11,103 nt of DNA from Phycisphaerae bacterium (GTDB lineage: Bacteria; Planctomycetota; Phycisphaerae; Phycisphaerales; SM1A02), in NCBI GenBank assembly GCA_030432455.1, contig JAUIHC010000066.1, positions 1 through 11,103 of the forward strand, written 5' to 3'. The translations under genes and the position numbers were made by a program. Below the pieces are notes generated by a model, which searched no databases, had not been told where the DNA came from, and worked only from the letters and a program-made list of their open reading frames with translations. Positions 1 through 10,429 of the stretch are shown one piece after another; the stretch's first letter is position 1; every line of letters starts with the position of its first letter.

Positions 1-345
1 GCCGAGACGCTCGGAATGGACTATCCCGAGTTCCTCGTGCGGCACACCCGCGTCATCGAGGGCCATCGATCGCTCAACGAACACCTGACCGGCTGGGGCC
101 ACGACTGCGTGTTCCTCGATCGCGAGACCATCCCCGGCAAGGCGATCTGCGCGGTGTACGAGGCCCGGCCGCGACAGTGCCGCACCTGGCCGTTCTGGCC
201 CGAGCTCGTCCGCAACGAGAACGCCTGGTCGAAGGCGAAGCGGAACACCCCGTGCCCCGGCATGGGACAGGGGCGACTCTTCACGGTCGAGGAGATCGTC
301 GCCCGCCTGAACGAACAACGCGAGGCCGGCGACACCCCGTGGTGA
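1..345 (+). CDS. YkgJ-type cysteine-cluster protein (putative Zn/Fe-chelating), 3' part
   Basis: This is the C-terminal 114 residues of a protein whose reading frame is open to the left edge; the ATG at 16 lies in the middle of the conserved domain and is probably not the start. Visible cysteines are C36, C50, C60 and C85, in the pattern DCVFLD, then CAVYEARPRQCRTWPFWPE, then CPGMGQG. This is the typical second half of the YkgJ/UPF0153 family, a putative zinc- or iron-chelating domain; the CxxxCxxCC part of that family would lie before the window. The biochemical role of most members is unknown, so only a metal-binding role is inferred. The stop TGA overlaps the GTG start of the next gene (GTGA), indicating translational coupling and a shared transcript. 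Family assignment is firm; function is not. Confidence 0.85.
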   Translation, partial: AETLGMDYPEFLVRHTRVIEGHRSLNEHLTGWGHDCVFLDRETIPGKAICAVYEARPRQCRTWPFWPELVRNENAWSKAKRNTPCPGMGQGRLFTVEEIVARLNEQREAGDTPW

Positions 346-869
346 ACGACGCGTCCGACGAGGAGGCGGCGTCGGTCCGGGCGTGGCTCGAGGCAGCGAT
401 GCGGCCCGAGGTCGAGGCCGCGATCGACGCGATCCTCGTCATGGTCGACGACGCGGTCCGGGCCATGCGGCCGCACTGTCTCGCCAGCGGGAACTGCTGC
501 CGTTTCGAGGCCCACGGCCATCGGCTCTACGCGAGCGGGCTCGAGGTCGCCCGCTGCGTGCTGATCTGCCGATCGGAGGGCCGCGGCATCACCACCGCCG
601 ACCTCGAGGCCGCGGTCGAGCGGGGGAACTGCCCCTGGCAGATCGGCCGGCTCTGCACCGCCCGCGAGGGGCGGCCGACGGGATGCCGCGTCTACTTCTG
701 CGATCCGCGGGCGAGCGACCTCGTGCCCGAACTTGCCGAGCGGGCGCACGCCGCGGTCCGGGCGATCCACGATCGCTTCGAAATTCCGTACGAGTACGGC
801 GAATGGCGCTCGATGCTGGCCCGGGTGGTCGGCGATCGCACGCCCTCGTCTGGCAGCCGAGGCGAATGA
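342..869 (+). CDS. Cysteine-rich protein related to the YkgJ cluster family
   Basis: The product has 175 residues. The GTG at 342 is chosen because it overlaps the preceding stop as GTGA; a second GTG directly before it (339) is the alternative. No strong ribosome binding site is seen, which fits translational coupling. Nine cysteines occur: C46, C52 and C53 (CLASGNCCRF), C72, C76, then C97, C105, C115 and C120 in CPWQIGRLCTAREGRPTGCR followed by VYFCDP. The order resembles YkgJ proteins: a CC pair near the start, then C, then RP..CR. It is therefore probably a diverged relative of the gene before it, and the two may bind metal together. Residues 10-42 and 125-147 look helical; no signal peptide or membrane segment is seen. 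The tail after about residue 163 is low-complexity. The stop codon is the first unit of an 11-bp repeat array. The specific function is unknown. Confidence 0.8.
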   Translation: MNDASDEEAASVRAWLEAAMRPEVEAAIDAILVMVDDAVRAMRPHCLASGNCCRFEAHGHRLYASGLEVARCVLICRSEGRGITTADLEAAVERGNCPWQIGRLCTAREGRPTGCRVYFCDPRASDLVPELAERAHAAVRAIHDRFEIPYEYGEWRSMLARVVGDRTPSSGSRGE

Positions 870-921
870 CCCGGACATGAACCGGACATGACCCGGACAT
901 GATTCGGACATGATTCGGACA
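867..921 (+). repeat. 11-bp tandem repeat, five units
   Basis: Five contiguous units of 11 bp start at 867, 878, 889, 900 and 911: TGACCCGGACA, TGAACCGGACA, TGACCCGGACA, TGATTCGGACA, TGATTCGGACA. The first TGA is the stop codon of the upstream gene and a TGAA follows at 922. Units differ only at positions 4 and 5. Because 11 is not a multiple of 3, the TGA triplets put two stops in each of the three forward frames. The unit is close to one helical turn. Whether it is a protein-binding array or a slippage product cannot be told from sequence. Confidence 0.9.
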
Positions 922-925
922 TGAA

Positions 926-956
926 CAGTGCCCGCGAGCGAGGCTCGCGGGCACTG
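926..956. terminator. 14-bp-stem hairpin between convergent genes
   Basis: A perfect inverted repeat has arms CAGTGCCCGCGAGC (926-939) and GCTCGCGGGCACTG (943-956) with a GAG loop. It lies 35 bp after the rpoC stop and 56 bp after the stop of the + strand cysteine-rich gene, where a shared bidirectional terminator is expected. Neither strand has a T-rich run after the stem, so it is not a textbook Rho-independent terminator. It may still cause pausing or protect mRNA 3' ends. Confidence 0.65.
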
Positions 957-959
957 GAA

Positions 960-970
960 TGAACCGGGAA
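960..970 (+). repeat. Degenerate copy of the 11-bp repeat
   Basis: TGAACCGGGAA matches the unit TGAACCGGACA at 9 of 11 positions. It lies four bases beyond the hairpin, on the opposite side from the five-unit array. It may be a decayed unit separated by the hairpin, or chance in GC-rich DNA. Confidence 0.35.
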
Positions 971-991
971 TCATCAGGTCATCGGTGCCGA

Positions 992-3900
992 TCAGGCGTC
1001 CTCGCCGACCGCCTGCGTTTCCTGCAGCTTCTCGGGGGTCAGGACCTCGACCACCGCGTCGCGGCGTTCGGCGCCCATCGCCTCGGCGGCCATGGCCGCC
1101 TCCTGACGCATCGCCATCTCCTCGGCGGCGTCGATCTCCGGTTCGGCCACGAGCTTGCGGACCCGCATCGCGGTGTACTCGCTGAAGCCGGTGCCGGCGG
1201 GGATGAGGTGACCGAGGAGGACGTTCTCCTTGAGACCCTGAAGGGTGTCCACGGCGCCCTTGAGCGACGCCTCGGTGAGCACCTTGGTGGTCTCCTGGAA
1301 GCTCGCGCCCGAGAGGAACGACTCGGCCTGCAGCGATGCCTTGGTGATGCCGAGGAGCAGCGGCTGGGCCTTGACCGGCTTGGGCTTCTTGGTCTTGGCG
1401 ATCTGCTTCTCGTCGTCCTTGGCCTTGTCGTTGGCCTCCTTGACCTCGTCCTTGGTGACGAGCGCGTGCACCGGGAGATCGGTGTCGCCGGAGTCCTCGA
1501 CGCGGAGCATCTCGGAGAGGCGGTTGTTCCACTCGCGATGCTGCCACTTGTCCACGACGTCGTTGGGAAGCATGTCGCTGTCGCCCGGATCGACGACGCG
1601 GACCTTGCCGAGCATCTGCCGGAGGATGACCTCGATGTGCTTGTCGGAGATCGGCACGCCCTGGGCCCGGTACACATTCTGGACCTCGTCCAGCATGTAC
1701 AGGTAGAGCTCCTCCTCGCCCTTGATCTTGAGGATGTCGGCGGGAACGAGCGGACCCTCGGTGAGACGATCACCCGCCTCGACGCGGTCGCCGGTGTGCA
1801 CCCGGAGGGCGGAACCCTGCGGGGCGTAGTGCGGCACCGGATCGAGATCACCCTCGGGGTGGATGAAGATGGTCATCTTGCCCTTGCGCTTGTCCGGATC
1901 CAGTTCGACCCGTCCGGAGATCTCGGCCATGATGGCCGGGTCCTTCGGAATGCGGGCCTCGAAGATCTCGGTCACGCGGGGCAGACCACCGACGATGTCG
2001 GCCGACCGACCGGAGTCCTTGGGGACTCGGGCGATCATCTGGCCCATGACCACCGTCTCGCCGTCCTCGACCTCGATGCGGGCCTTGGCGGGGAGGTGGT
2101 GGAAGTCGAGGGTCGAGTCCGAGGCCTCATCGACGATCTTGATCTGCGGAGCGCGATCGCCGGTGTGGCTGGTCACGATCCGCTCGATCTTGCCGGCCTT
2201 GGTCTCCTCGACCTTGAAGGACTGGTCCTCGACGAGGTTCTCGTAGCGGATGACGCCGCTCTTCTCGGCCAGGATCGGCGCGACGTGGGGGTTCCACATC
2301 ACGATGGTCTGGCCCTTCTTGACCTTGCCGCCATCCTCGACGAGCAGACGCCCGCCGTAGGGGACCTTGAACTTGTCGAGCTCGCGGCCCTTGTCGTCGA
2401 GCAGGTGGACCTCGCCGTTCCGCTTGAGGGCGACCATGCCGGTGCCGTCCTCGTCGGTGACCTCGACGGCGTTGCAGTCCACATGCTTGATGACACCGTC
2501 GGCCGGGGCGGCCCAGTTCGTCTCGGCGAGAGAACGGGTCGCGGTACCGCCGGTGTGGAAGGTACGCATGGTGAGCTGGGTGCCCGGCTCGCCGATCGAC
2601 TGGGCGGCGATGATGCCGACCGCGAGACCACGCTCGACCTGCTTGCCGGTCGCGAGGTCGCGACCGTAGCAGTTGACGCACACGCCGCGGGGGGTGTGGC
2701 AGGTGAGCGGGCTGCGGACCTGCACCGCCGGAATGCCGATGTCCTCGATGCGGGCGGCAGCCGCCTCGTCGATGATCTGATTCTTCTGAACGATGAGGAC
2801 GTCGCGGATCGGGTCGCGGATGTCCATGAAGCTCGTGCGGCCCACGATCTGGTCGCGGAGCGGGACATCCACCTCCTCACCCTTGAAGATCGCTCGCTTG
2901 GCGATGCCCTGGGTGGTGCCGCAGTCCTCCTCGATGACGACGACCGACTGCGCCACGTCGCAGAGCTTGCGGGTCAGGTAGCCCGAGTCGGCGGTCTTGA
3001 GCGCGGTGTCGGCCAGACCCTTTCGGGCGCCGTGGGTCGAGGAGAAGTACTCGAGCACGTTCAGACCCTCGCGGAAGTTCGCGCGGATCGGCGTCTCGAT
3101 GATCTCGCCGCTCGGCTTGGCCATGAGGCCTCGCATGCCGGCGAGCTGCTGCATCTGCGACTGGTTGCCTCGGGCACCCGAGTTCATGAACAGGTACACG
3201 GGGTTGAGGTACCGACGCCCTTCCTTCTTGTCGATCGAGGTCTCGACATGGCTGACCGGGTCGCGCCGGTCCTCCTTGAGGGCGTGGATGAGCTTGTCGG
3301 TGAGGTCCTTGCGGCAGGTCGCCCAGATGTCGAGCAGGTTGTTGTGCCGCTCGCGCTCGGTGATGGCACCGTTCTGATACGCCTTCTCGACGCGGTCCAC
3401 CTTCTTCTGCGCCGCATCGAGGAGCTTCTGCTTCTCGGCGGGGATCCGCAGGTCGTTGACGCCGAAGGACAGACCCGAGGTGGTCGAGTGCTTGAAGCCG
3501 ACCTCCTTCATCGCGTCGAGCAGGTCGATGGTCGCGGCCTTGCCGAGACGATCGAAGGTCTCGTCGATGACGCGGGCGCAGCCCTTCTTGCCGAGGGCGC
3601 AGTTGAAGAACGGCATCTTCGAGCGGTCGGAGATGATCTCGTTGAAGTAGAGACGGCCGACCGTGGTCCGGAGACGCCGGTTGGTGGGCATCGGCGAGGC
3701 CGCCGACTTCTCGCTGTCCGCCCCGGCGACGCCGCCGACCACCTCGCGGAACTCCGCGAGCCGGACGAGGATGTGCTCGTGGATGCCGATCTCGCCGAAG
3801 TCGTGGGCGAGCAGGGCCTCGGTCTCGTCCTTGAAGACCCGGAGCTTGTCCAGCGGCCGCTCGGCCTCGTCGTCGTCCTGGGCGGTGAGGAACGCCACGC

Positions 3901-5413
3901 CCATGACGATGTCCTGCGAGGGCGAGACGATCGGGTTGCCGTTGGCAGGGCTGAAGATGTTGTGCAGCGACAGCATCAGCACGTGCGCCTCGGTCTGCGC
4001 CTCGACCGACAGGGGCAGGTGGACCGCCATCTGGTCGCCGTCGAAGTCGGCGTTGTAGCCGGCGCAGACGAGGGGATGGATCTTGATCGCGTTGCCTTCG
4101 ACGAGCACGGGCTCGAACGCCTGGATGCCCATGCGGTGCAGGGTGGGGGCGCGGTTGAGGAGCACGGGGTGGTTGCGGATCACCTGCTCGAGGATGTCCC
4201 ACACCTCGGGGTCCCGCCGCTCGAGCATGCGCTTGGCGCTCTTGATGGTGTCCGCGAACCCGTGCTGCTTGAGCTTGCGGATGATGAACGGCTGGAAGAG
4301 CTCGAGGGCGATCTTCTTGGGAAGGCCGCACTGCCAGAGCTTGAGGTCGGGGCCGACCACGATCACCGATCGGGCCGAGTAGTCGACGCGCTTGCCGAGC
4401 AGGTTCTCGCGGAAGCGGCCCTGCTTGCCCTTGATCATGTCGGTGATCGACTTGAGCGGGCGGTTCGAGGAGCCGAGCACCGGACGACGGCAGCGGCCGT
4501 TGTCGAAGAGCGCATCGACCGCCTGCTGGAGCATCCGCTTCTCGTTGCGGATGATGACCTCGGGGGCGTTGAGGTCCATCAGCTTCTTGAGGCGGTTGTT
4601 GCGGTTGATGATGCGGCGGTAGAGGTCGTTGAGATCGCTGGTCGCGAAGTTGCCGCTCTCGAGGAGCACCAGCGGACGCAGGTCCGGCGGGATCACCGGC
4701 ACGACGTCGAGGACCATCCAGGTCGGATCGTTCTCCGAGCCGCGGATCTGCTCGACGATCTTGAGCCGCTTGGAGAGGTCCTTCTTCTTCTGCTTGCTGC
4801 GGGTCTCGTTGAGCTGCTGACGCAGGTCGAACGCCAGTTCGGTGAGATCGAGCTGGGCGAGAAGCTCGCGGACCGCCTCGGCGCCCATCATGGCGGTGAA
4901 GGCGCTCGCGCCGTACTTCTCACGGGCCTCGCGGTACTCGTCCTCGGTGAGGACCTGCTGCACCTGGAGGTCGGTGTCGCCGGCGTCGACGATCACGTAG
5001 TCCTGGAAGTAGATGACCTTCTCGAGGTCGCTGGTCTTCATGTCGAGCAGGTTGCCCAGACGGGAGGGCATCGCCTTGAAGAACCAGATGTGCACGATCG
5101 GGGCCGCGAGGTTGATGTGGCCCATCCGCTTGCGGCGCACGCGGGAGTGGGTCACCTTGACGCCGCAGCGATCGCAGATGATGCCCTTGTACTTCGTGCC
5201 CTTGTACTTGCCGCACGCGCACTCGTAGTCGCGCTCGGGGCCGAAGATCCGCTCGCAGAAGAGACCGTCCTTCTCGGGGCGGTAGGTGCGGTAGTTGATC
5301 GTCTCGGGCCGCTTGACCTCGCCGAAGCTCCAGCTTCGGATGTCGTTGGGGCTGGCCAGGGTGATCTTCACCGAGCCGTAGTCGTTGACGCGATCGAAGA
5401 CGTTTTCGGACAT
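992..5413 (-). CDS. rpoC: DNA-directed RNA polymerase subunit beta'
   Basis: The 1473-residue beta' subunit forms, with beta, the RNA polymerase active centre and DNA clamp. The N-terminal zinc site has C65, C67, C80 and C83; the second zinc site has C831, C905, C912 and C915, both with the usual spacing. The Mg-binding NADFDGDQ is at 454-461 (D456, D458, D460). The bridge-helix region is near 765-815 and the trigger loop near 932-955, with EPGTQLTMRTFHTGG including M949 and H953. About 965-1135 looks like an SI3-type insertion made of repeated barrel-like segments, as in E. coli. A lysine-rich linker lies at about 1320-1350 before LLLGITKASL. The last 50 residues are Ala/Glu-rich. The ATG at 5413 has GGGAG about 10 nt upstream and begins MSENVFDRVNDYGSVKI. 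It follows rpoB by 91 bp; no rpsL or rpsG follows. No frameshift or missing catalytic residue is seen. Confidence 0.99.
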   Translation of the reverse strand: MSENVFDRVNDYGSVKITLASPNDIRSWSFGEVKRPETINYRTYRPEKDGLFCERIFGPERDYECACGKYKGTKYKGIICDRCGVKVTHSRVRRKRMGHINLAAPIVHIWFFKAMPSRLGNLLDMKTSDLEKVIYFQDYVIVDAGDTDLQVQQVLTEDEYREAREKYGASAFTAMMGAEAVRELLAQLDLTELAFDLRQQLNETRSKQKKKDLSKRLKIVEQIRGSENDPTWMVLDVVPVIPPDLRPLVLLESGNFATSDLNDLYRRIINRNNRLKKLMDLNAPEVIIRNEKRMLQQAVDALFDNGRCRRPVLGSSNRPLKSITDMIKGKQGRFRENLLGKRVDYSARSVIVVGPDLKLWQCGLPKKIALELFQPFIIRKLKQHGFADTIKSAKRMLERRDPEVWDILEQVIRNHPVLLNRAPTLHRMGIQAFEPVLVEGNAIKIHPLVCAGYNADFDGDQMAVHLPLSVEAQTEAHVLMLSLHNIFSPANGNPIVSPSQDIVMGVAFLTAQDDDEAERPLDKLRVFKDETEALLAHDFGEIGIHEHILVRLAEFREVVGGVAGADSEKSAASPMPTNRRLRTTVGRLYFNEIISDRSKMPFFNCALGKKGCARVIDETFDRLGKAATIDLLDAMKEVGFKHSTTSGLSFGVNDLRIPAEKQKLLDAAQKKVDRVEKAYQNGAITERERHNNLLDIWATCRKDLTDKLIHALKEDRRDPVSHVETSIDKKEGRRYLNPVYLFMNSGARGNQSQMQQLAGMRGLMAKPSGEIIETPIRANFREGLNVLEYFSSTHGARKGLADTALKTADSGYLTRKLCDVAQSVVVIEEDCGTTQGIAKRAIFKGEEVDVPLRDQIVGRTSFMDIRDPIRDVLIVQKNQIIDEAAAARIEDIGIPAVQVRSPLTCHTPRGVCVNCYGRDLATGKQVERGLAVGIIAAQSIGEPGTQLTMRTFHTGGTATRSLAETNWAAPADGVIKHVDCNAVEVTDEDGTGMVALKRNGEVHLLDDKGRELDKFKVPYGGRLLVEDGGKVKKGQTIVMWNPHVAPILAEKSGVIRYENLVEDQSFKVEETKAGKIERIVTSHTGDRAPQIKIVDEASDSTLDFHHLPAKARIEVEDGETVVMGQMIARVPKDSGRSADIVGGLPRVTEIFEARIPKDPAIMAEISGRVELDPDKRKGKMTIFIHPEGDLDPVPHYAPQGSALRVHTGDRVEAGDRLTEGPLVPADILKIKGEEELYLYMLDEVQNVYRAQGVPISDKHIEVILRQMLGKVRVVDPGDSDMLPNDVVDKWQHREWNNRLSEMLRVEDSGDTDLPVHALVTKDEVKEANDKAKDDEKQIAKTKKPKPVKAQPLLLGITKASLQAESFLSGASFQETTKVLTEASLKGAVDTLQGLKENVLLGHLIPAGTGFSEYTAMRVRKLVAEPEIDAAEEMAMRQEAAMAAEAMGAERRDAVVEVLTPEKLQETQAVGEDA

Positions 5414-5443
5414 GTTCGGACGTGCTCCCGCGGGCGGGTGTGT

Positions 5444-5480
5444 GCCGGTCGAAGCCGGTGGGGGACCGGCCGAGGCCGGT
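5444..5480 (-). other. Tandem small hairpins in the rpoB-rpoC spacer
   Basis: On the - strand two similar 16-bp units follow each other, separated by CCCCC: ACCGGCCTCGGCCGGT (5465-5480) and ACCGGCTTCGACCGGC (5444-5459). The first folds as a 6-bp stem with a CUCG loop; the second has a CCGG/CCGG stem around a UUCG loop closed by a C-A mismatch. They lie between the rpoB stop and the rpoC start. They could be a processing or pausing site that sets the ratio of the two subunits. There is no T-run, so termination is less likely. Confidence 0.5.
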
Positions 5481-5504
5481 GAGACGGAGGAGGGACGGAC
5501 GAGG

Positions 5505-9353
<3,849 letters not shown>

Positions 9354-9362
9354 CCAGGGTCG

Positions 9363-9367
9363 TCCTC
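9363..9367 (-). promoter_or_regulatory. Ribosome binding site of rpoB
   Basis: GAGGA on the - strand, with 9 nt between it and the ATG at 9353. It decides in favour of this start over the TTG 96 bases upstream. Confidence 0.75.
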
Positions 9368-9412
9368 GGCTGGGGGGCGTCGGCGGGAGCCGGCGTGGTC
9401 GGGATGGGGGGC

Positions 9413-9439
9413 GACCCGGACGGAGATTCCGTCCGGGTC
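9413..9439 (-). terminator. 12-bp-stem hairpin between rplT and rpoB
   Basis: Arms GACCCGGACGGA (9413-9424) and TCCGTCCGGGTC (9428-9439) form a perfect 12-bp stem with a 3-base loop. It lies 38 bp after the rplT stop and about 60 bp before the rpoB start. Downstream on the - strand is GCCCCCCATCCC with no T-run, so it may be a partial terminator or attenuator rather than a full stop. No clear promoter is visible between it and rpoB. Confidence 0.55.
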
Positions 9440-9477
9440 CGGTCCGCAATCGGGAACGCCGGAGCGTCCCGGTGCGG

Positions 9478-9849
9478 TCAGGCCGCGTTCGAAGTCACGG
9501 CGTTGGCGGTCGCGGTCTCGACGAGCCGGTCGAAGGTCGCCGGGTCCTCGATCGCGATCTGACTCAGCATCTTCCGGTTGAGGAGGATGCCGGCCCGCTG
9601 CAGGCCGTTGATGAACAGGCTGTATCGGGTGCCGCGCATCCGGCACGCCGCGGTGATGCGGGTGATCCAGAGGCGTCGGTAGTCACGCTTGCGGGCGCGG
9701 CGGTCACGGAATGCGAAGCGACCGGCGCGCATGAGCGCGACCTTGGCCTGCTGCTTGTGACGGCTCTTGGTTCCGTAGTAGCCGCGGGCGTTCCGCAGCA
9801 TCCGACGACGGGCCTTGGTGCGGGCAGCACCCTTGCGTACGCGGGGCAT
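9478..9849 (-). CDS. rplT: 50S ribosomal protein L20
   Basis: L20 (123 residues) binds 23S rRNA early in large-subunit assembly and in several bacteria represses its own operon. The family hallmarks are present: MPRVRKGAARTKARRR at the N terminus, ARGYYGTKSR at about 21-30, FRDRRARKRDYRRLWITRI at about 47-65 and SLFINGLQRAGILLNRKMLS at about 77-96. It is a little longer than the usual 117-119 residues, ending in an Ala/Thr/Asn-rich tail. The ATG at 9849 has GGAGA upstream with a 5-6 nt gap; a small hairpin overlaps this site. It follows rpmI, the normal partner, but after an unusually long 131-bp spacer, and precedes rpoB instead of the common pheS or other neighbours. Confidence 0.98.
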   Translation of the reverse strand: MPRVRKGAARTKARRRMLRNARGYYGTKSRHKQQAKVALMRAGRFAFRDRRARKRDYRRLWITRITAACRMRGTRYSLFINGLQRAGILLNRKMLSQIAIEDPATFDRLVETATANAVTSNAA

Positions 9850-9855
9850 GGGCTT

Positions 9856-9871
9856 CTCCGAGGTGCCTCGG
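9856..9871 (-). promoter_or_regulatory. Hairpin overlapping the rplT ribosome binding site
   Basis: On the - strand CCGAGG (9871-9866), CA and CCTCGG (9863-9858) form an inverted repeat, foldable as a 5-bp stem with a GCAC loop. The last GG of the stem is the first half of the rplT Shine-Dalgarno GGAG (9859-9856). Folding would partly hide the site, a possible basis for translational control such as L20 feedback. This is inference from the sequence only. Confidence 0.4.
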
Positions 9872-9931
9872 CGGGGGCCTCCGATGTGGAGACGCTTCGG
9901 ACCCGACGGGCGAGTTCAAGGTTGGCGATGG

Positions 9932-9961
9932 CGTCGGAACCGACGGAGCGTCGGCGCCGAC
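9932..9961 (-). repeat. Two GTCGG-NN-CCGAC palindromes in the rpmI-rplT spacer
   Basis: GTCGGAACCGAC (9933-9944) and GTCGGCGCCGAC (9950-9961) share the same arms and have centres 17 bp apart; the first extends to CGTCGGAACCGACG (9932-9945). They could be two short RNA hairpins in the leader of rplT or paired binding sites. GC-rich sequence makes short palindromes common, so the role is uncertain. Confidence 0.45.
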
Positions 9962-9980
9962 CCGGGAGCGGTCCGACGGA

Positions 9981-10244
9981 TCAGGCGTCGTTGGAGACGG
10001 CGGCTTCGCGAGCCGCGGCATCCGCGACGGACTGCTCCTGCGACCGCAGCGGCCGGAAGAGCAGGGCGCTGAACCGCTTCATGTCGCCGGACCGCGCGTA
10101 GCGCGGGCGGCGATAGCTGCGAACGGCGGCGCCGGTCTTGTTGCTCTTCAGGTGGCGACTGTTGGGGCTGCGGAAGCGGATCTTGCCGGTCTTGGTGATC
10201 TTGATCCGCTTGAGCAGACCCTTGTGCGACTTGCTCTTGGGCAT
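9981..10244 (-). CDS. rpmI: 50S ribosomal protein L35, C-terminally extended
   Basis: L35 is a small basic protein of the large ribosomal subunit. The 87-residue product begins MPKSKSHKGLLKRIKITKTG, continues IRFRSPNSRHLKSNKTG, and has the MKRFSALL motif at 55-62 where family members normally end at about 64-66 residues. The remaining 25 residues, rich in Ala and acidic residues (QSVADAAAREAAVSNDA), are an extension. The ATG at 10244 is fixed by the conserved N terminus; an in-frame open stretch upstream has no similarity and contains the promoter candidates. No Shine-Dalgarno-like sequence stands directly before it. rplT follows. infC, which usually precedes rpmI, is not here, so this looks like the head of the cluster. 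Confidence 0.95.
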   Translation of the reverse strand: MPKSKSHKGLLKRIKITKTGKIRFRSPNSRHLKSNKTGAAVRSYRRPRYARSGDMKRFSALLFRPLRSQEQSVADAAAREAAVSNDA

Positions 10245-10306
10245 TTCGGCACCGATGGAACGAGGTGGGGGATGGCGGGACGAGCCCGGACGGGATCGAA
10301 TCGAGG

Positions 10307-10336
10307 ATGGTAGCAGAAAAGTGAAGGAGGCGCCAA
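10307..10336 (-). promoter_or_regulatory. Candidate sigma70-type promoter, rpmI-proximal
   Basis: On the - strand TTGGCG (10336-10331), an 18-bp spacer, then TACCAT (10312-10307). A TG one base before the -10 (TGCTACCAT) makes it an extended -10 element. Transcription would begin near 10300, giving a leader of about 56 nt before the rpmI ATG. The local T/A-rich run stands out from the GC-rich surroundings. Prediction by eye only. Confidence 0.45.
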
Positions 10337-10363
10337 CCCCCGGTGACGCCCTTTCCGGATCCG

Positions 10364-10392
10364 ATAATCCGTCTTGAGGAGAACCCTGTCGA
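10364..10392 (-). promoter_or_regulatory. Candidate sigma70-type promoter, rpmI-distal
   Basis: On the - strand TCGACA (10392-10387) matches the -35 consensus at 5 of 6 positions. After a 17-bp spacer comes GATTAT (10369-10364), 4 of 6 to the -10 consensus. Its -35 begins four bases after the hairpin behind the upstream gene, a natural place for the head of a new transcript. The leader to rpmI would be about 113 nt. Confidence 0.4.
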
Positions 10393-10396
10393 AATG

Positions 10397-10416
10397 TCCC
10401 GAGGTCGCCCTCGGGA
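10397..10416 (-). terminator. Terminator-like hairpin after the prepilin-like gene
   Basis: TCCCGAGG and CCTCGGGA form an 8-bp stem around a GCGA loop (GNRA type) on the - strand, 13 bases after the stop at 10430. The next bases are CATTTCGAC, with only a three-base T-run, so termination is probably weak or assisted. Confidence 0.55.
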
Positions 10417-10429
10417 TCGCCGTCCGGAC

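Noticed and set aside
692..922. A small - strand frame beginning MSESCPNHVRVMSGSCPGH
   Set aside because: It is the reverse reading of the 11-bp repeat and the cysteine-rich gene, not a protein gene.
5405..5420. Similarity of the rpoC start (ATGTCCGAA) to the - strand reading of the 11-bp repeat
   Set aside because: Only nine bases match, at a single place inside coding sequence; probably chance.
959..5482. A 1507-codon open frame antisense to rpoC
   Set aside because: It mirrors rpoC exactly, is Asp/Leu/Val/His-rich low-complexity sequence with no domain, and long antisense frames are expected opposite GC-rich genes.
9354..9449. N-terminal extension of RpoB from a TTG at 9449
   Set aside because: The extra 32 residues are Pro/Arg-rich and unlike RpoB, the stretch contains the hairpin, and a good ribosome binding site precedes the ATG at 9353.
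10284..10294. CCCGGACGG motif shared by the rpmI leader and the rplT-rpoB hairpin (9415-9423)
   Set aside because: Nine GC-rich bases are expected by chance in this composition, and the leader copy lacks a full inverted partner.
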